Assembly (NCBI GenBank): GCA_040386335.1
Contig: JAZKFT010000001.1
Coordinates: 62,001-126,000, forward strand
Source of the DNA: JAZKFT01 sp040386335
GTDB taxonomy: Bacteria; Bacteroidota; Bacteroidia; Chitinophagales; Chitinophagaceae
Length of the DNA: 64,000 nt
Direction: 5' to 3'
Part shown: in pieces, positions 8,583 through 18,100 of the stretch
How positions within the stretch are numbered: the first letter of the stretch is position 1
How the letters are laid out: each line of letters starts with the position of its first letter
Made by a program: the position numbers and the translations under genes
Notes under the pieces: model-generated
Databases searched by the model: none
What the model saw: only the letters and a program-made list of their open reading frames with translations
Told to the model about the DNA's origin: nothing

Positions 8583-9956
8583 GTGAAAACCCTGATAACC
8601 CTTTTATTTTTTTTGATAACGACTATTTGTAGTGCCCAGAATAAACAAGTGGACAGTCTGAGTAAACTTGTAAACATTGCCAAGGATGATAGCACCAGAA
8701 TAAGGGCATTGAACAAACTTAGCATTGCCTATGAGAACTACAAACCTGATTCTGCTATACTTTTTTTGCAAATGTCCTTACAGGTATCCAGGAAACTCTC
8801 AGAAGAAATCAGTGAGTATAAGTTTGAATATTACGCCTTAAGTCATATGGCATTTTTGTTTGGATTAATTAGTAATTATCCAAAGGCACTGGAATATTAC
8901 GTAGAATCACTAAAACTGGCGGAGAAAATGGAAATCCCAAGGAATATTGCAACAGCAAATAATAACATTGCATACATCCTGCAGAAAGAAAACGAATATG
9001 ATAAGGCTCTGTATTACTTCAAAATCGCAGATTCCATTATTGAAAAGGAGAAGCTGACGGACTTGAAAGATGCGAGTCTTGGCAACTTTGGAGATTCTTT
9101 TTACAAGTTGAATAAATTAGACTCAGCCTTGTATTTCACCATGCGGGCATATGAACTTTCCAAGAAGAAAGGCGATGATCGTTTTACAGGTTTATGGCTA
9201 AATAATCTTGGTCATATTTACAGTAAGCAGGAAAATATACCTTCTGCTTTTAAGAATTATGAAGAGGCCCTGCAGTACAGTGAACGGGCAGGCGATATGG
9301 ACATTGTTTGCGAAAGCCGCCTTGGAATGGCGAGGCTTTTTGAAAAAACCAATGATTACCCACGGGCCGTTGAATATGCTAACAGCGTAATGGCGATTGC
9401 GGAAAAATATGATTTTGAAAGCCGGAAATTGGAGACTTATAGTTTTTTGACGACCTATTTTAAAAACGTTAAGATGTATGATAGTGCGTTCAGATACCAG
9501 GAACTAATGGTTTCAATTAAAGACACAATTAATAGTAATCAACGGATAAAGGAGTCATTAAACATCACCATCGAAGAAGAGCTTCGGCAGCACGAAAAGA
9601 TGGAAGCACTTCTGAAGGAAAAGGAAGAAAGGAACAAGACACTTCAATTATTGGGCGTGGGTATGCTGATCCCTTCTTTGTTTTTGTTCTCCATTTTTTT
9701 AAGCAGGCGAAAAATTAAGCCACAGGTTATTAAATTCTGTGGTATTGTATCATTACTGATGTTGTTCGAATGTATTACATTGATATTGCACCCCTACGTA
9801 GTCGAGTTAAGCAACCATATAGTCATCATTGAGTTATTGATCTTCGTATCTATTGCTGCCTTTATCATTCCAACGCATCATAGAATAGAACATTGGCTTA
9901 TATCAAAATTGACTTCACATAAAAATGCTACACAGCATTCAACTAATGAAGTGTAG
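8583..9956 (+). CDS. TPR-repeat membrane protein
   Basis: 457 residues starting at GTG; the in-frame ATG candidates just upstream are closed by a stop. A signal peptide (ITLLFFLITTICSAQ) is followed by about six tetratricopeptide repeats (residues about 25-310, e.g. ALEYYVESLKLAEK, ALYYFKIADSI, AFKNYEEALQYSERAGD), a short coiled-coil stretch, and three hydrophobic segments (about 354-372, 381-402, 410-428). This is the layout of the Bacteroidota periplasmic-TPR sensor families, but no histidine-kinase or DNA-binding domain follows; only about 25 polar residues remain. It is divergent from the caspase-like array. Partner and function are unknown. Confidence 0.8.
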   Translation: MKTLITLLFFLITTICSAQNKQVDSLSKLVNIAKDDSTRIRALNKLSIAYENYKPDSAILFLQMSLQVSRKLSEEISEYKFEYYALSHMAFLFGLISNYPKALEYYVESLKLAEKMEIPRNIATANNNIAYILQKENEYDKALYYFKIADSIIEKEKLTDLKDASLGNFGDSFYKLNKLDSALYFTMRAYELSKKKGDDRFTGLWLNNLGHIYSKQENIPSAFKNYEEALQYSERAGDMDIVCESRLGMARLFEKTNDYPRAVEYANSVMAIAEKYDFESRKLETYSFLTTYFKNVKMYDSAFRYQELMVSIKDTINSNQRIKESLNITIEEELRQHEKMEALLKEKEERNKTLQLLGVGMLIPSLFLFSIFLSRRKIKPQVIKFCGIVSLLMLFECITLILHPYVVELSNHIVIIELLIFVSIAAFIIPTHHRIEHWLISKLTSHKNATQHSTNEV

Positions 9957-9962
9957 CATTTT
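9922..9962 (+). terminator. Terminator overlapping the end of the TPR gene
   Basis: Perfect 12-base arms AAAATGCTACAC (9922-9933) and GTGTAGCATTTT (9951-9962) with a 17-base loop. The TAG stop (9954-9956) is inside the right arm, so the last 12 codons are part of the hairpin. Confidence 0.7.
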
Positions 9963-10053
9963 GTATGATCCTAATAACGGGTTATTAAAAGAAGGAAACT
10001 CTGACTAATGCACCTAAAATAGGTGTAAAGCAAAAGGCAAAACCTCTCTAGCT

Positions 10054-10284
10054 CTAATTATTTTCTGGCGGTGGAACCTTTATTGCTCCGGGGTCTCTAT
10101 CACGTGTTCCGGAATCTTTTTTCTCTCCAGTTGTATCCTTCACTTTTAAAGTATCAAGTACCGGAGCAGACCTCAGCGTATCAGATCCTGTTGTCGTGGT
10201 GGTCTCCGTTTCGGAGCTGCCGCAGCTAAAAGCAAGGGCAATCATTACTACGCTCAGTGTTTTGAGCAGGGTTTTGTTGTTCAT
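10054..10284 (-). CDS. Small lipoprotein, unknown function
   Basis: 76 residues from ATG 10282-10284; the open frame extends 9 codons further but the chosen start gives a lipoprotein signal (KTLLKTLSVVMIALAFSCGSS, lipobox LAFSC). The mature part is short, hydrophilic and low-complexity (Thr run, then Asp/Lys/Pro-rich), ending VPPPENN. No domain is recognised. It resembles the next gene (10432) in size and design: lipobox, DTL.. segments and a Pro-rich end. The two may be distant paralogues. Confidence 0.6.
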   Translation of the reverse strand: MNNKTLLKTLSVVMIALAFSCGSSETETTTTTGSDTLRSAPVLDTLKVKDTTGEKKDSGTRDRDPGAIKVPPPENN

Positions 10285-10431
10285 GATTTTTGGGTTTTCG
10301 TAAAGATGCACATTTGTTTTTTGAAATCAAATAGTTTGGAGCAAATTCAATCCTACCCTCTCAAAAGAGAAATCTCATGTTTTTGAGCATATCGCACCGG
10401 TTCTCTATCCATTAATGGCAGCTATTCGTAC

Positions 10432-10653
10432 TCATTTTTGTTTTTCTTCCCCTGGTTTGGGTGGCTTTATAAGGGCCTCGGGAAATGGTACTGCCGTGTC
10501 AGATGTTGCAGAGTCTGCCCTGTTAAGCGCCGTGTCCACAATAGGAGGGGTGAGGGTATCCCCGGCTTTTTTATCGGTATCACTACCGCCACACCCAATG
10601 GTTGCTGCTACCACAAGCCCCATTGTAATCCTGAAAAAAATGGTTCTTTTCAT
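10432..10653 (-). CDS. Small lipoprotein, unknown function
   Basis: 73 residues from ATG 10651-10653, giving a lipoprotein signal (MKRTIFFRITMGLVVAATIGCGGS, lipobox ATIGC). The mature chain is acidic then Pro/Lys-rich (LIKPPKPGEEKQK). No domain is recognised. It is the upstream neighbour of the other small lipoprotein (10054) on the same strand and shares its general pattern. Confidence 0.6.
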   Translation of the reverse strand: MKRTIFFRITMGLVVAATIGCGGSDTDKKAGDTLTPPIVDTALNRADSATSDTAVPFPEALIKPPKPGEEKQK

Positions 10654-10731
10654 ACATGGAAGTTTTAGTAAAGTTGAAGTGTTTGTATTGAACATCTATT
10701 CAAAAAAATGCCAAAGGTCACCCAACCAAAA

Positions 10732-11865
10732 TTACCGGGCACTGATCGTTGTTTTTACTTTTTCGAGGAACACCTTCATCTCCTCCATAGTTCCGATACT
10801 CGTGCGGTACCATTTTCCCTCATCTTCAAATACACGAACGGCGCTCATCGTTGCATCATTGATAGCCTTCGGGAAATCGCCTTTGAAGGCGGCCACCTGG
10901 TAGTAGATAAAATTGGTATGTGATGGGATCACCGGTATTCTCATCGCTTCCAGGTTGGCGATGGTATGGCTCCTGGCTGCATCATTTTTGGTACGGCATT
11001 GTTGTATAAAGGCTTTGTCATCCAGCGAAGCCAATGCACCTGCCAGCGATACGGCACTCACACCCGCATTGGCCCATGGCTGAAAACCGGCAAGTTGTTT
11101 GATCGTATCGGGATGTGCCAATGCATACCCCGCACGGGCACCTGCCATGCCATGAATTTTAGAAAATGTTTTCGCCACCACCAGGTTTTTATTGGAAGCT
11201 ACCATCTTGGCCATGCTGGGTTCATCGCTGTATTCGGTGTAAGCCTCGTCCAGCAGCACCATGGTTTTTTGAGAGGCAATTTCTATACAGCGTCTCAGTT
11301 CTTCGTCCGGTATGATGGTGCCTGTAGGGTTGTTGGGGTTACAGATATAAAATAACCGGGTGTTCTCATCCATGGCCGCCAGCAGGGTTTGGGTATTCAC
11401 TTTTTTATCGTCTGTCAGTGGCACTTTTTTTATGGAAAGACCAAAGCTTTCTGCAGCCTGCCACCAAAGCCTGAAAGTGGGGTGGGGGCTTATGGCATTG
11501 CCTTTAGTACCATTACGCCCTGCAAAAGCCGCTACGGTACCTAAGATTTCAGACGAACCGGCACCCATCAAAACATGGTTTTCATCGAGGCCAAAAAGGT
11601 TACCGATTTTTTTACGCAACAGATCTGTTACCTGCCAGGGGTAACGGTTACTGCTAACAACAGCTTCGGCCATCGCCTGCCGTGCCAGTGGTGAAGGGCC
11701 GTAAGGGTTTTCGTTGGAACTCAGCTTGATAAAGTCCCTGGCTGTTTTTTCCTCATCAAATTCAAAACCATTCCGGCCGCGGCCCATTACATTGCCGGCG
11801 AGGCTGAAGCCAGCCAATAATAAAGAACCTTGCTTAAGCCATTCGCGGCGTTGGAGCTTTTCCAT
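10732..11865 (-). CDS. Tat-exported PLP-dependent aminotransferase (histidinol-phosphate aminotransferase-like)
   Basis: 377 residues from ATG 11863-11865. The frame is open 54 codons further, but this start gives a twin-arginine signal: MEKLQRREWLKQGSLLLAG, with Arg6-Arg7. Then follows a class I/II aminotransferase fold: KLSSNENPYGPSP, GAGSSEILG, YICNPNNPTGTI, LLDEAYTEY, and the PLP lysine in AKTFSKIHGMAGARAGY (about residue 234). The sequence is HisC-like, but export by Tat would place it in the periplasm, so biosynthetic histidinol-phosphate transamination is unlikely. The substrate is unknown. No his genes are nearby. Confidence 0.85.
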   Translation of the reverse strand: MEKLQRREWLKQGSLLLAGFSLAGNVMGRGRNGFEFDEEKTARDFIKLSSNENPYGPSPLARQAMAEAVVSSNRYPWQVTDLLRKKIGNLFGLDENHVLMGAGSSEILGTVAAFAGRNGTKGNAISPHPTFRLWWQAAESFGLSIKKVPLTDDKKVNTQTLLAAMDENTRLFYICNPNNPTGTIIPDEELRRCIEIASQKTMVLLDEAYTEYSDEPSMAKMVASNKNLVVAKTFSKIHGMAGARAGYALAHPDTIKQLAGFQPWANAGVSAVSLAGALASLDDKAFIQQCRTKNDAARSHTIANLEAMRIPVIPSHTNFIYYQVAAFKGDFPKAINDATMSAVRVFEDEGKWYRTSIGTMEEMKVFLEKVKTTISAR

Positions 11866-12204
11866 AGTACAGTAGTTTGTGCTAAAGTTAGGTTTTGGCG
11901 GCGAAGATTTGTTTTGCGTGACGAACGTTTTTCGGGCAGCGTAGAAAAACTGGTTTCGTAGTGGTGTGCGAGAAATGCGCAATTCTCTCAAAAAGTAATT
12001 TTTATTCATGTTACCGGAAGCCGGCACGGGGGCTTATTTGTTGCAGGTGTATGCGGTCGAAGGGCAGTTCAGATGGCGTTTCGGTTCCGATGCTCTCAGC
12101 CCGGAATTTGTAGGCCCGACTTTATAAGGGGGAAAAAAATCCTACTTATCCACTTTTGCAGTACCGGTTTACTTATGCCTTTGCCAACCCTTATTTTTGC
12201 GGCT
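11866..12204. other. Divergent intergenic region
   Basis: About 340 bases between the Tat-signal aminotransferase (minus) and the glycosyltransferase (plus). Both open frames extend into it but without protein-like character. A TAACTTTA element (complement, near 11883-11895) may be part of the aminotransferase promoter. No RNA gene or repeat was seen. Confidence 0.4.
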
Positions 12205-13338
12205 ATGGACTGGAAAAATCTACTCACACTTTGGCCCCTGTTTATTTTTATTGTTTTTTGTACTGTTACGGCGGTGCAATTATTTTACTACCTGTATTTC
12301 TTTCTCCGGCTGGCTTTTTACAAACAGAAAACCAAGACGCAATCTATTACCCACCCGGTTTCGGTGGTGGTTTGTGCCCGGGATGAAGCCAATAACCTGG
12401 AGCAAAACCTGCCCGATGTGTTGCTGCAGGATTATCCTTATACCCACGAAGTGATCGTGGTAAACGATAACAGCCACGACGATACCAAGTATTTCCTGGA
12501 AGAGATGGAGAAAACCTTTCGCCAGCTTAAGGCCATCACGCTAACGCAGGAAGCCCTGCATATTCCTGGCAAAAAATTTCCATTAAGTGTCGGTATTAAA
12601 ACGGCGAAATATGGTGTATTACTGCTTACCGATGCCGACTGTACTCCAGCCAGCAATCAATGGATCACGAAAATGCAGGATGGCTATAGTGACGGAAAAG
12701 AAGTGGTGTTGGGCTATGGCGCTTTTCATAAAAAGCCGGGACTGCTCAATAAGCTGGTGCGTTTTGAAACCTTTCATGCGGCACAGCAATATTTTAGCTA
12801 CGCATTGGCCGGTATGCCTTACATGGGAGTAGGTCGTAACCTGAGTTATAAAAAAGATCTTTTCTTCACCCATAAAGGGTTCAGCAGCATGAACCATGTG
12901 CCCGGCGGCGACGATGACCTGTTCATTAATAAAGTGGCTACTGCTGCAAACACCAGCATCGTCCTGGACCAGGATGCCTTTACCCTTAGCGATGCGCCAA
13001 AAGATTTTAGTGCCTGGTGGCGGCAGAAAAGCCGGCATTATAGTACCTCGAGGTTTTATAAAAGCAAGCACCAGTTTTTCCTGGGATTATATGCGTTCAG
13101 TCATTTTCTGTTTTACCCATTGCTGGCAGCCAGTATTATTTTTTTTAATTGGTGGCTGGCATTGTCTGTATTTGGGTTGAGGTTTATTATGCAGGCCATT
13201 GTGAGCTATAAAACGATGCGGAAGCTGAATGAATCAGATCTGTTCCCGGTATTCTGGTTGCTGGATATATGGCAATTTTTCTATTATCTTATTTTTTCGG
13301 TAACCCTTGTTAAGAAGCCACGGACTAACTGGAAGTAA
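12205..13338 (+). CDS. Membrane glycosyltransferase, family 2
   Basis: 378 residues from ATG 12205 (MDWKNLLTLWPLF...), chosen because the N-terminal hydrophobic segment starts there; the frame is open 44 codons further upstream. One N-terminal membrane segment (about 9-33) is followed by a GT-A domain: VSVVVCARDEANNL, VIVVNDNSHDDT, the metal-binding DAD in LLTDADCTP, GGDDDLF, and a WWRQKSRHYS motif like QxxRW. Two or three C-terminal membrane helices follow. The family makes polysaccharide or glycolipid using nucleotide sugars at the inner membrane. The acceptor is not deducible. Confidence 0.85.
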   Translation: MDWKNLLTLWPLFIFIVFCTVTAVQLFYYLYFFLRLAFYKQKTKTQSITHPVSVVVCARDEANNLEQNLPDVLLQDYPYTHEVIVVNDNSHDDTKYFLEEMEKTFRQLKAITLTQEALHIPGKKFPLSVGIKTAKYGVLLLTDADCTPASNQWITKMQDGYSDGKEVVLGYGAFHKKPGLLNKLVRFETFHAAQQYFSYALAGMPYMGVGRNLSYKKDLFFTHKGFSSMNHVPGGDDDLFINKVATAANTSIVLDQDAFTLSDAPKDFSAWWRQKSRHYSTSRFYKSKHQFFLGLYAFSHFLFYPLLAASIIFFNWWLALSVFGLRFIMQAIVSYKTMRKLNESDLFPVFWLLDIWQFFYYLIFSVTLVKKPRTNWK

Positions 13339-13386
13339 CGGATCCACTTTCTTTACCTGGATTTTGATACCCCAATTATTTACAAT

Positions 13387-14829
13387 TTACACAATAAAAC
13401 GTTGTAAGGTAAATAAGGCATCCATGGTTATAGAATGGTCTATCTGCGATAAGGCATGCCCGTTTTTTACCACCCCGTAAGTTGAAATAATAGTATTGAA
13501 TAACTGCTTTCTTGTGCCTGTAAGCCGGCGAAATAGTTCCCGCCGTTTTCTTAGATCGTCTGCCATTTTCGCATCGGGTTCGATGGTGTCGTTGTAAAAT
13601 TTTATTTCACAAATATTGATGGTATTATCAGCCCGGTCTATCAGCAAATCTATTTGCAGACCGTTGTTGCTTTTATCGGGCTTTTGGGCAAAACTGTTTA
13701 GGAAGGTATTGATACCCGATATGCCTAGCGCCTGTTTAATGGCCTCTGCATGTTTGATGCAAATGTTTTCAAATGCATAACCCCGCCATATTTTGTATTT
13801 CTCATCGGCTATGTTTGTAAATACTGATGTGTTGGTTCCTGCCCTTTGTCCATCAATAAATTTCAGGTAGAACAGGCTGTATTCGTCTGCCATACGGTAC
13901 ACAGTATCTTTTTTTATTTTGCCAAATGGCAGCATTTGCATGATGAAGTTCGAAGTTTCCAATTCGTCCAGCACTTTGGTGAGGCCACCGCCGTCGGTAA
14001 ACTTTGTGGCTGCTATAATTTCCTGCCTCGTCATGCCACTGTGTTTTTGGCTTAATGCTTTTATAACAGCTACATGGTTTTCCGGGTGATCAAACAAGGC
14101 TGCATACAGGTTGCCGAACTCCTGCCGAAGGCTGCCACTTTTATTAAGACACAGCCTGTTGATGGTTTGGATAGCCGATTCACCGGGCACAATTTCGTTT
14201 AAATAATGTGGCACACCACCCATTGCCATATAAATCTGTATCAGTTCATAGTGTTGCAGGTTTATTTTTTTGCTGATCAGGTATTCTTTTGTTTCGTACA
14301 ACGTAAAAGGTTGCAGATGGAGGCGTTTGGTAACCCTGTTGTGCAGACCACCTTTATTGTTGATCACTTTTTGTATCATCCACGAAGCAGCAGAACCGCA
14401 TATGACCACCACCAGCTTTTGGGTACTGGCCCAATCGTTCCACCAATAACTAAACTCCTGTAAAAACCCGGATCTGTGTGCTGCTATCCATGGCAGTTCA
14501 TCAAAAAATATTACTTTATTGGTCCTGGTTTTTGGTAAACGAAGCAGGTATTTTTTAAGCTCTGTAAATGCTTCGGCCCAGTTGGCCGGTGTTTTGGCAG
14601 TAACAGAGGCTTTACTGTATTCGCTTAATTTGGTGGCAAATTTTACCAACTGGTTTTCTTTTTCAGCGAACTGTGTACCGGTAAAGTCGAACACGATGTT
14701 CCTGGCGTACACCTGCCTGATAAGGTATGTTTTACCCACACGCCGCCGGCCCAAAATAGCCAGCAGTTCTGCCTTGTCGCTATCCAGAAGCTTGTTCATG
14801 ATACTGATCTCAAACTCCCTGCCAATCAT
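13387..14829 (-). CDS. AAA+ ATPase with C-terminal nuclease-like domain (ATPase_2/DUF234 type)
   Basis: 480 residues. Walker A GRRRVGKT (residues 27-34), Walker B VIFFDELPW, and sensor-like VVICGSAASWM mark a STAND/archaeal-ATPase-type module. A winged-helix part follows (about 240-310, TRQEIIAATKFTDGGGLTKVLDELETSNFI). The C-terminus has IDLLIDR...INICEIKFYND, a D...ExK pattern like PD-(D/E)XK nucleases, as in DUF234. These genes are widespread as scattered, often mobile, accessory copies of unknown function. Three copies of a palindromic repeat lie directly upstream, beginning 18 bases from the start codon, and probably control it. Confidence 0.85.
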   Translation of the reverse strand: MIGREFEISIMNKLLDSDKAELLAILGRRRVGKTYLIRQVYARNIVFDFTGTQFAEKENQLVKFATKLSEYSKASVTAKTPANWAEAFTELKKYLLRLPKTRTNKVIFFDELPWIAAHRSGFLQEFSYWWNDWASTQKLVVVICGSAASWMIQKVINNKGGLHNRVTKRLHLQPFTLYETKEYLISKKINLQHYELIQIYMAMGGVPHYLNEIVPGESAIQTINRLCLNKSGSLRQEFGNLYAALFDHPENHVAVIKALSQKHSGMTRQEIIAATKFTDGGGLTKVLDELETSNFIMQMLPFGKIKKDTVYRMADEYSLFYLKFIDGQRAGTNTSVFTNIADEKYKIWRGYAFENICIKHAEAIKQALGISGINTFLNSFAQKPDKSNNGLQIDLLIDRADNTINICEIKFYNDTIEPDAKMADDLRKRRELFRRLTGTRKQLFNTIISTYGVVKNGHALSQIDHSITMDALFTLQRFIV

Positions 14830-14846
14830 AAAAGTTAAATTATTGT

Positions 14847-15031
14847 CCGCTGAAAGTAGTAAAAATATTAAGATTCAGCGGGTAATATTTTTATATTGGC
14901 CGCTGAAAGTTATAAAAATGGAGAGATTCAGCGAGGGATAAATAGATTGGTGCCTGTCTAAAATAGTACAATTTAACGGCCCATACTTTTTTATTAGCTG
15001 CTGAAAGTGATACAAATGAACAGATTCAGCG
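14847..15031. repeat. Three palindromic repeats upstream of the AAA ATPase
   Basis: Three 33-35-base units at 14847-14881, 14900-14933 and 14999-15031, each with inverted arms CGCTGAA...TTCAGCG around an A/T-rich centre (CTGAAAGT, then TAAAAAT or TACAAAT, then AGATTCAGC). Similarity continues about 20 bases past each unit, so they are degenerate direct repeats of about 52 bases containing an inverted repeat. They occupy the promoter region of the ATPase gene. On the gene strand each contains ACTTTCAGC; unit 2 has TAACTTTC, which resembles a -7 element. An operator array is the simplest reading. Confidence 0.7.
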
Positions 15032-15118
15032 AGCAATAAATGAATTGCCGGCTCTATTAAAATGGTGGCAGGGTCCGTATTCCGGTCCGGGTAGCCCCAA
15101 TGACAGACCATGGCCACC

Positions 15119-15153
15119 AAAAAACAAAGGCAACCACCGTAATGATTGCCTTT
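15119..15153 (-). terminator. Terminator of gltB
   Basis: On the minus strand AAAGGCAA and TTGCCTTT pair with a 12-base loop and are followed by GTTTTTTGG. It lies 26 bases past the gltB stop. Confidence 0.75.
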
Positions 15154-15178
15154 CGATATACATATTTTAAGAGACAGC

Positions 15179-18100
15179 CTATACCATTTTGGCGACCTTC
15201 TTACTCAACAAAACCTTCTTATAATCTTTCGGAAAAACTTTTACAAAATTACGTAACTGGTTATCCAGGTCCTGCAGAATAAATGATGCTACTTTACTGC
15301 TGGTGCTGCTTACATGCTCTTCCAGCAAGTCTTTCAGGATATTTTTATCGGCCTCGTCCAGCGGATCCAGGTCTATCATCTCCATATTGCAATGGTTGGC
15401 AAATGTTTCCTTTACATCGTACACATAGGCGATGCCGCCACTCATACCTGCTGCAAAATTCCGGCCGGTACTACCCAGTATCACTACCGTTCCGCCAGTC
15501 ATGTATTCGCAGCCATGGTCGCCTGTACCTTCCACTACTGCTGTGGCACCGCTGTTGCGTACTGCAAAGCGTTCGCCAGCCTTGCCCCGTATAAAAACTT
15601 TACCCGATGTGGCGCCGTACAAGGCTACGTTTCCTACAATAATATTTTCTTCAGGAATAAAAGTGGCGGTACGATCAGGATATAAAACCATATTGGCACC
15701 GCTAAGTCCTTTGCCAAAATAATCGTTGGCCTCGCCTTCCAGTTCCAGTGTTACACCGCAGGTATTAAAGGCGCCAAAGCTTTGCCCGGCAGCACCCCTG
15801 AATTTTAAATGGATCGTGTTTTCAGGCAACCCATACTGCTTGTATTTCTTGGTGATCTCGTTGCTTAGCACGGTGCCGGTTGCCCTGTCAGTGTTGATGA
15901 TCTTAAATTCAGCCACCACTTTCTCCTGGTTTTCCAACGCAGGTTTTGCAGCTTCCAGTATTTTCCAATCGAGGATATCCTGCATCATGTGGTCCTGCTC
16001 TTCAGTATTATACAAGCCGGCTTCTGCACCCTCTGTTTGCTTGTGTAAAATGGAAGACAGATCGAGCCTGGAGTATTTCCAATGATCTACATTTTCTCTT
16101 TTTACAAGGCAATCTACCTGGCCCACCATTTCCAAAATGGTGCGGAAACCCAATTCAGCCATTATTTCCCTGAGTTCCTGGGTGAGGTATTTAAACAGGT
16201 TTACCACGTGGTCGGCATTACCCGTAAAGCGTTTACGCAATTCCGGATCTTGTGTAGCCACACCCACAGGGCAGGTATTCAGGTGGCATTTACGCATCAT
16301 GATACAGCCTTCGGTTACCAGTGCAGCAGTTGCTACGCCCCACTCTTCGGCACCTAATAATGTAGCAATGGCAATATCCCTTCCTGTTTTTAACTGACCG
16401 TCGGTTTGTACTACCACACGGCTGCGGAGTTTATTTTTTACAAGTGTTTGATGGGTTTCGGCCAAACCAAGTTCCCATGGCAAACCGGCATGTTTAATAG
16501 AACTGATCGGTGATGCACCGGTACCACCATCGTGGCCCGAGATCAACACGACATCGGCCTTGGCCTTGGTAACGCCGGCAGCAATGGTACCCACTCCCGC
16601 CTTGCTCACCAGTTTTACATTGATCCTTGCAGCCCGGTTGGAATTTTTTAGATCGAATATCAACTGGGCCAGATCCTCAATAGAATAAATATCGTGGTGT
16701 GGTGGCGGCGATATCAATCCTACGCCTGGCGTGGAGTGACGTACTTTACCAATCCAATCGTCCACTTTATGACCCGGTAATTGACCGCCTTCGCCTGGCT
16801 TGGCACCCTGTGCCATTTTAATTTGTAGCTCGTCGGCATTGGTAAGATAGTAAGCGGTAACACCAAACCTGGCCGACGCCACCTGCTTGATGGCACTCCG
16901 CATACTGTCGCCATTAGCCAATGGTTCAAAACGAATTTCGTCTTCACCACCTTCGCCGGTATTGCTTTTGCCGCCGAGGCGGTTCATGGCGATAGCCAAA
17001 GTGCTGTGTGCTTCGTGGCTGATGGAGCCAAAGCTCATAGCGCCGCTGGCAAAACGTTTGTAAATATTTTCTGCCGGTTCCACTTCATCGATAGAAATGG
17101 ATGGACGATTGGGATTGAAGGTGAACAGGCTCCGGAGTGTACAGGCTTTTTCGCTCTGATCGTTTACCGCTTTGGAATATTTTTTAAATGTGGCATAGTC
17201 ACCCATGCGGGTGCTATACTGCAGCAGGTGAATCGTAGTAGGGTTGAAAAGATGGAACTCTCCTTTACGTTTCCACTGGTAAAGACCGCCGGTACGCAAC
17301 AGCTTCACCGGAATTTCTTTCTGTGAAAAACCAAGATGGTGTTTGCTCAATGCCTCCCTGGCGAGTTCATCCAGGCCCATTCCTTCGATCCGTGAATAGG
17401 CGCCCGTGAAATAACGATCCACAACAGAACGGTCGATACCGAGTATCTCAAATATTTGAGCACCCTGGTACGATTGCAATGTTGAAATGCCCATTTTTGA
17501 GAACACTTTCAACAGGCCATCGTTGATGGCTTTGATATAATTGTAGCGTAATTCTTCCCAGCTTAAGGTCGTATCTAATTTACCCGAGGATTTCAGGTTT
17601 CGAATGGTCGCCAGGGCCAGGTATGGGTTAATGGCAGTGGCACCAAAACCGATCAGGCAGGCAAAATGATGCACTTCCCAAACATCGCCGGCCTCTACTA
17701 CGATACCCACGCTGCCGCGCAATCCTTTTCTTATTAAATGATGATGCACTGCAGCCACCGCCAGCAACGAAGGGATAGCAGCATGCTCACTGTCTATAGC
17801 ACGGTCGGTAAGAATGATCACTTCAAAACCGTCATCCACAGCGTCTACCGCATAACGGCATAAGCGGTCGATGCCTCTTTCCATGGAGCCGGGTTTTCCA
17901 TCGGCACGGAAATAGGTCTGCAGGGTTTTGGCCTGGAAAATGCCGGTGTCTATACTGCGTAGTTTCTCCAGTTCCTTGCTTGTTAAGATAGGATGCTTTA
18001 AGGCTACGGTATGGCAATGCATCGGATCTTCATCCAGGAGGTTGCCATTGTTTCCCACAAATGTGGCCAGGCTCATCACCAGTCTTTCACGAATCGGGTC

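Noticed and set aside
11866..12027. N-terminal extension of the aminotransferase at 10732
   Set aside because: It would bury the twin-arginine signal at residue 60; the extra 54 codons look like non-coding DNA.
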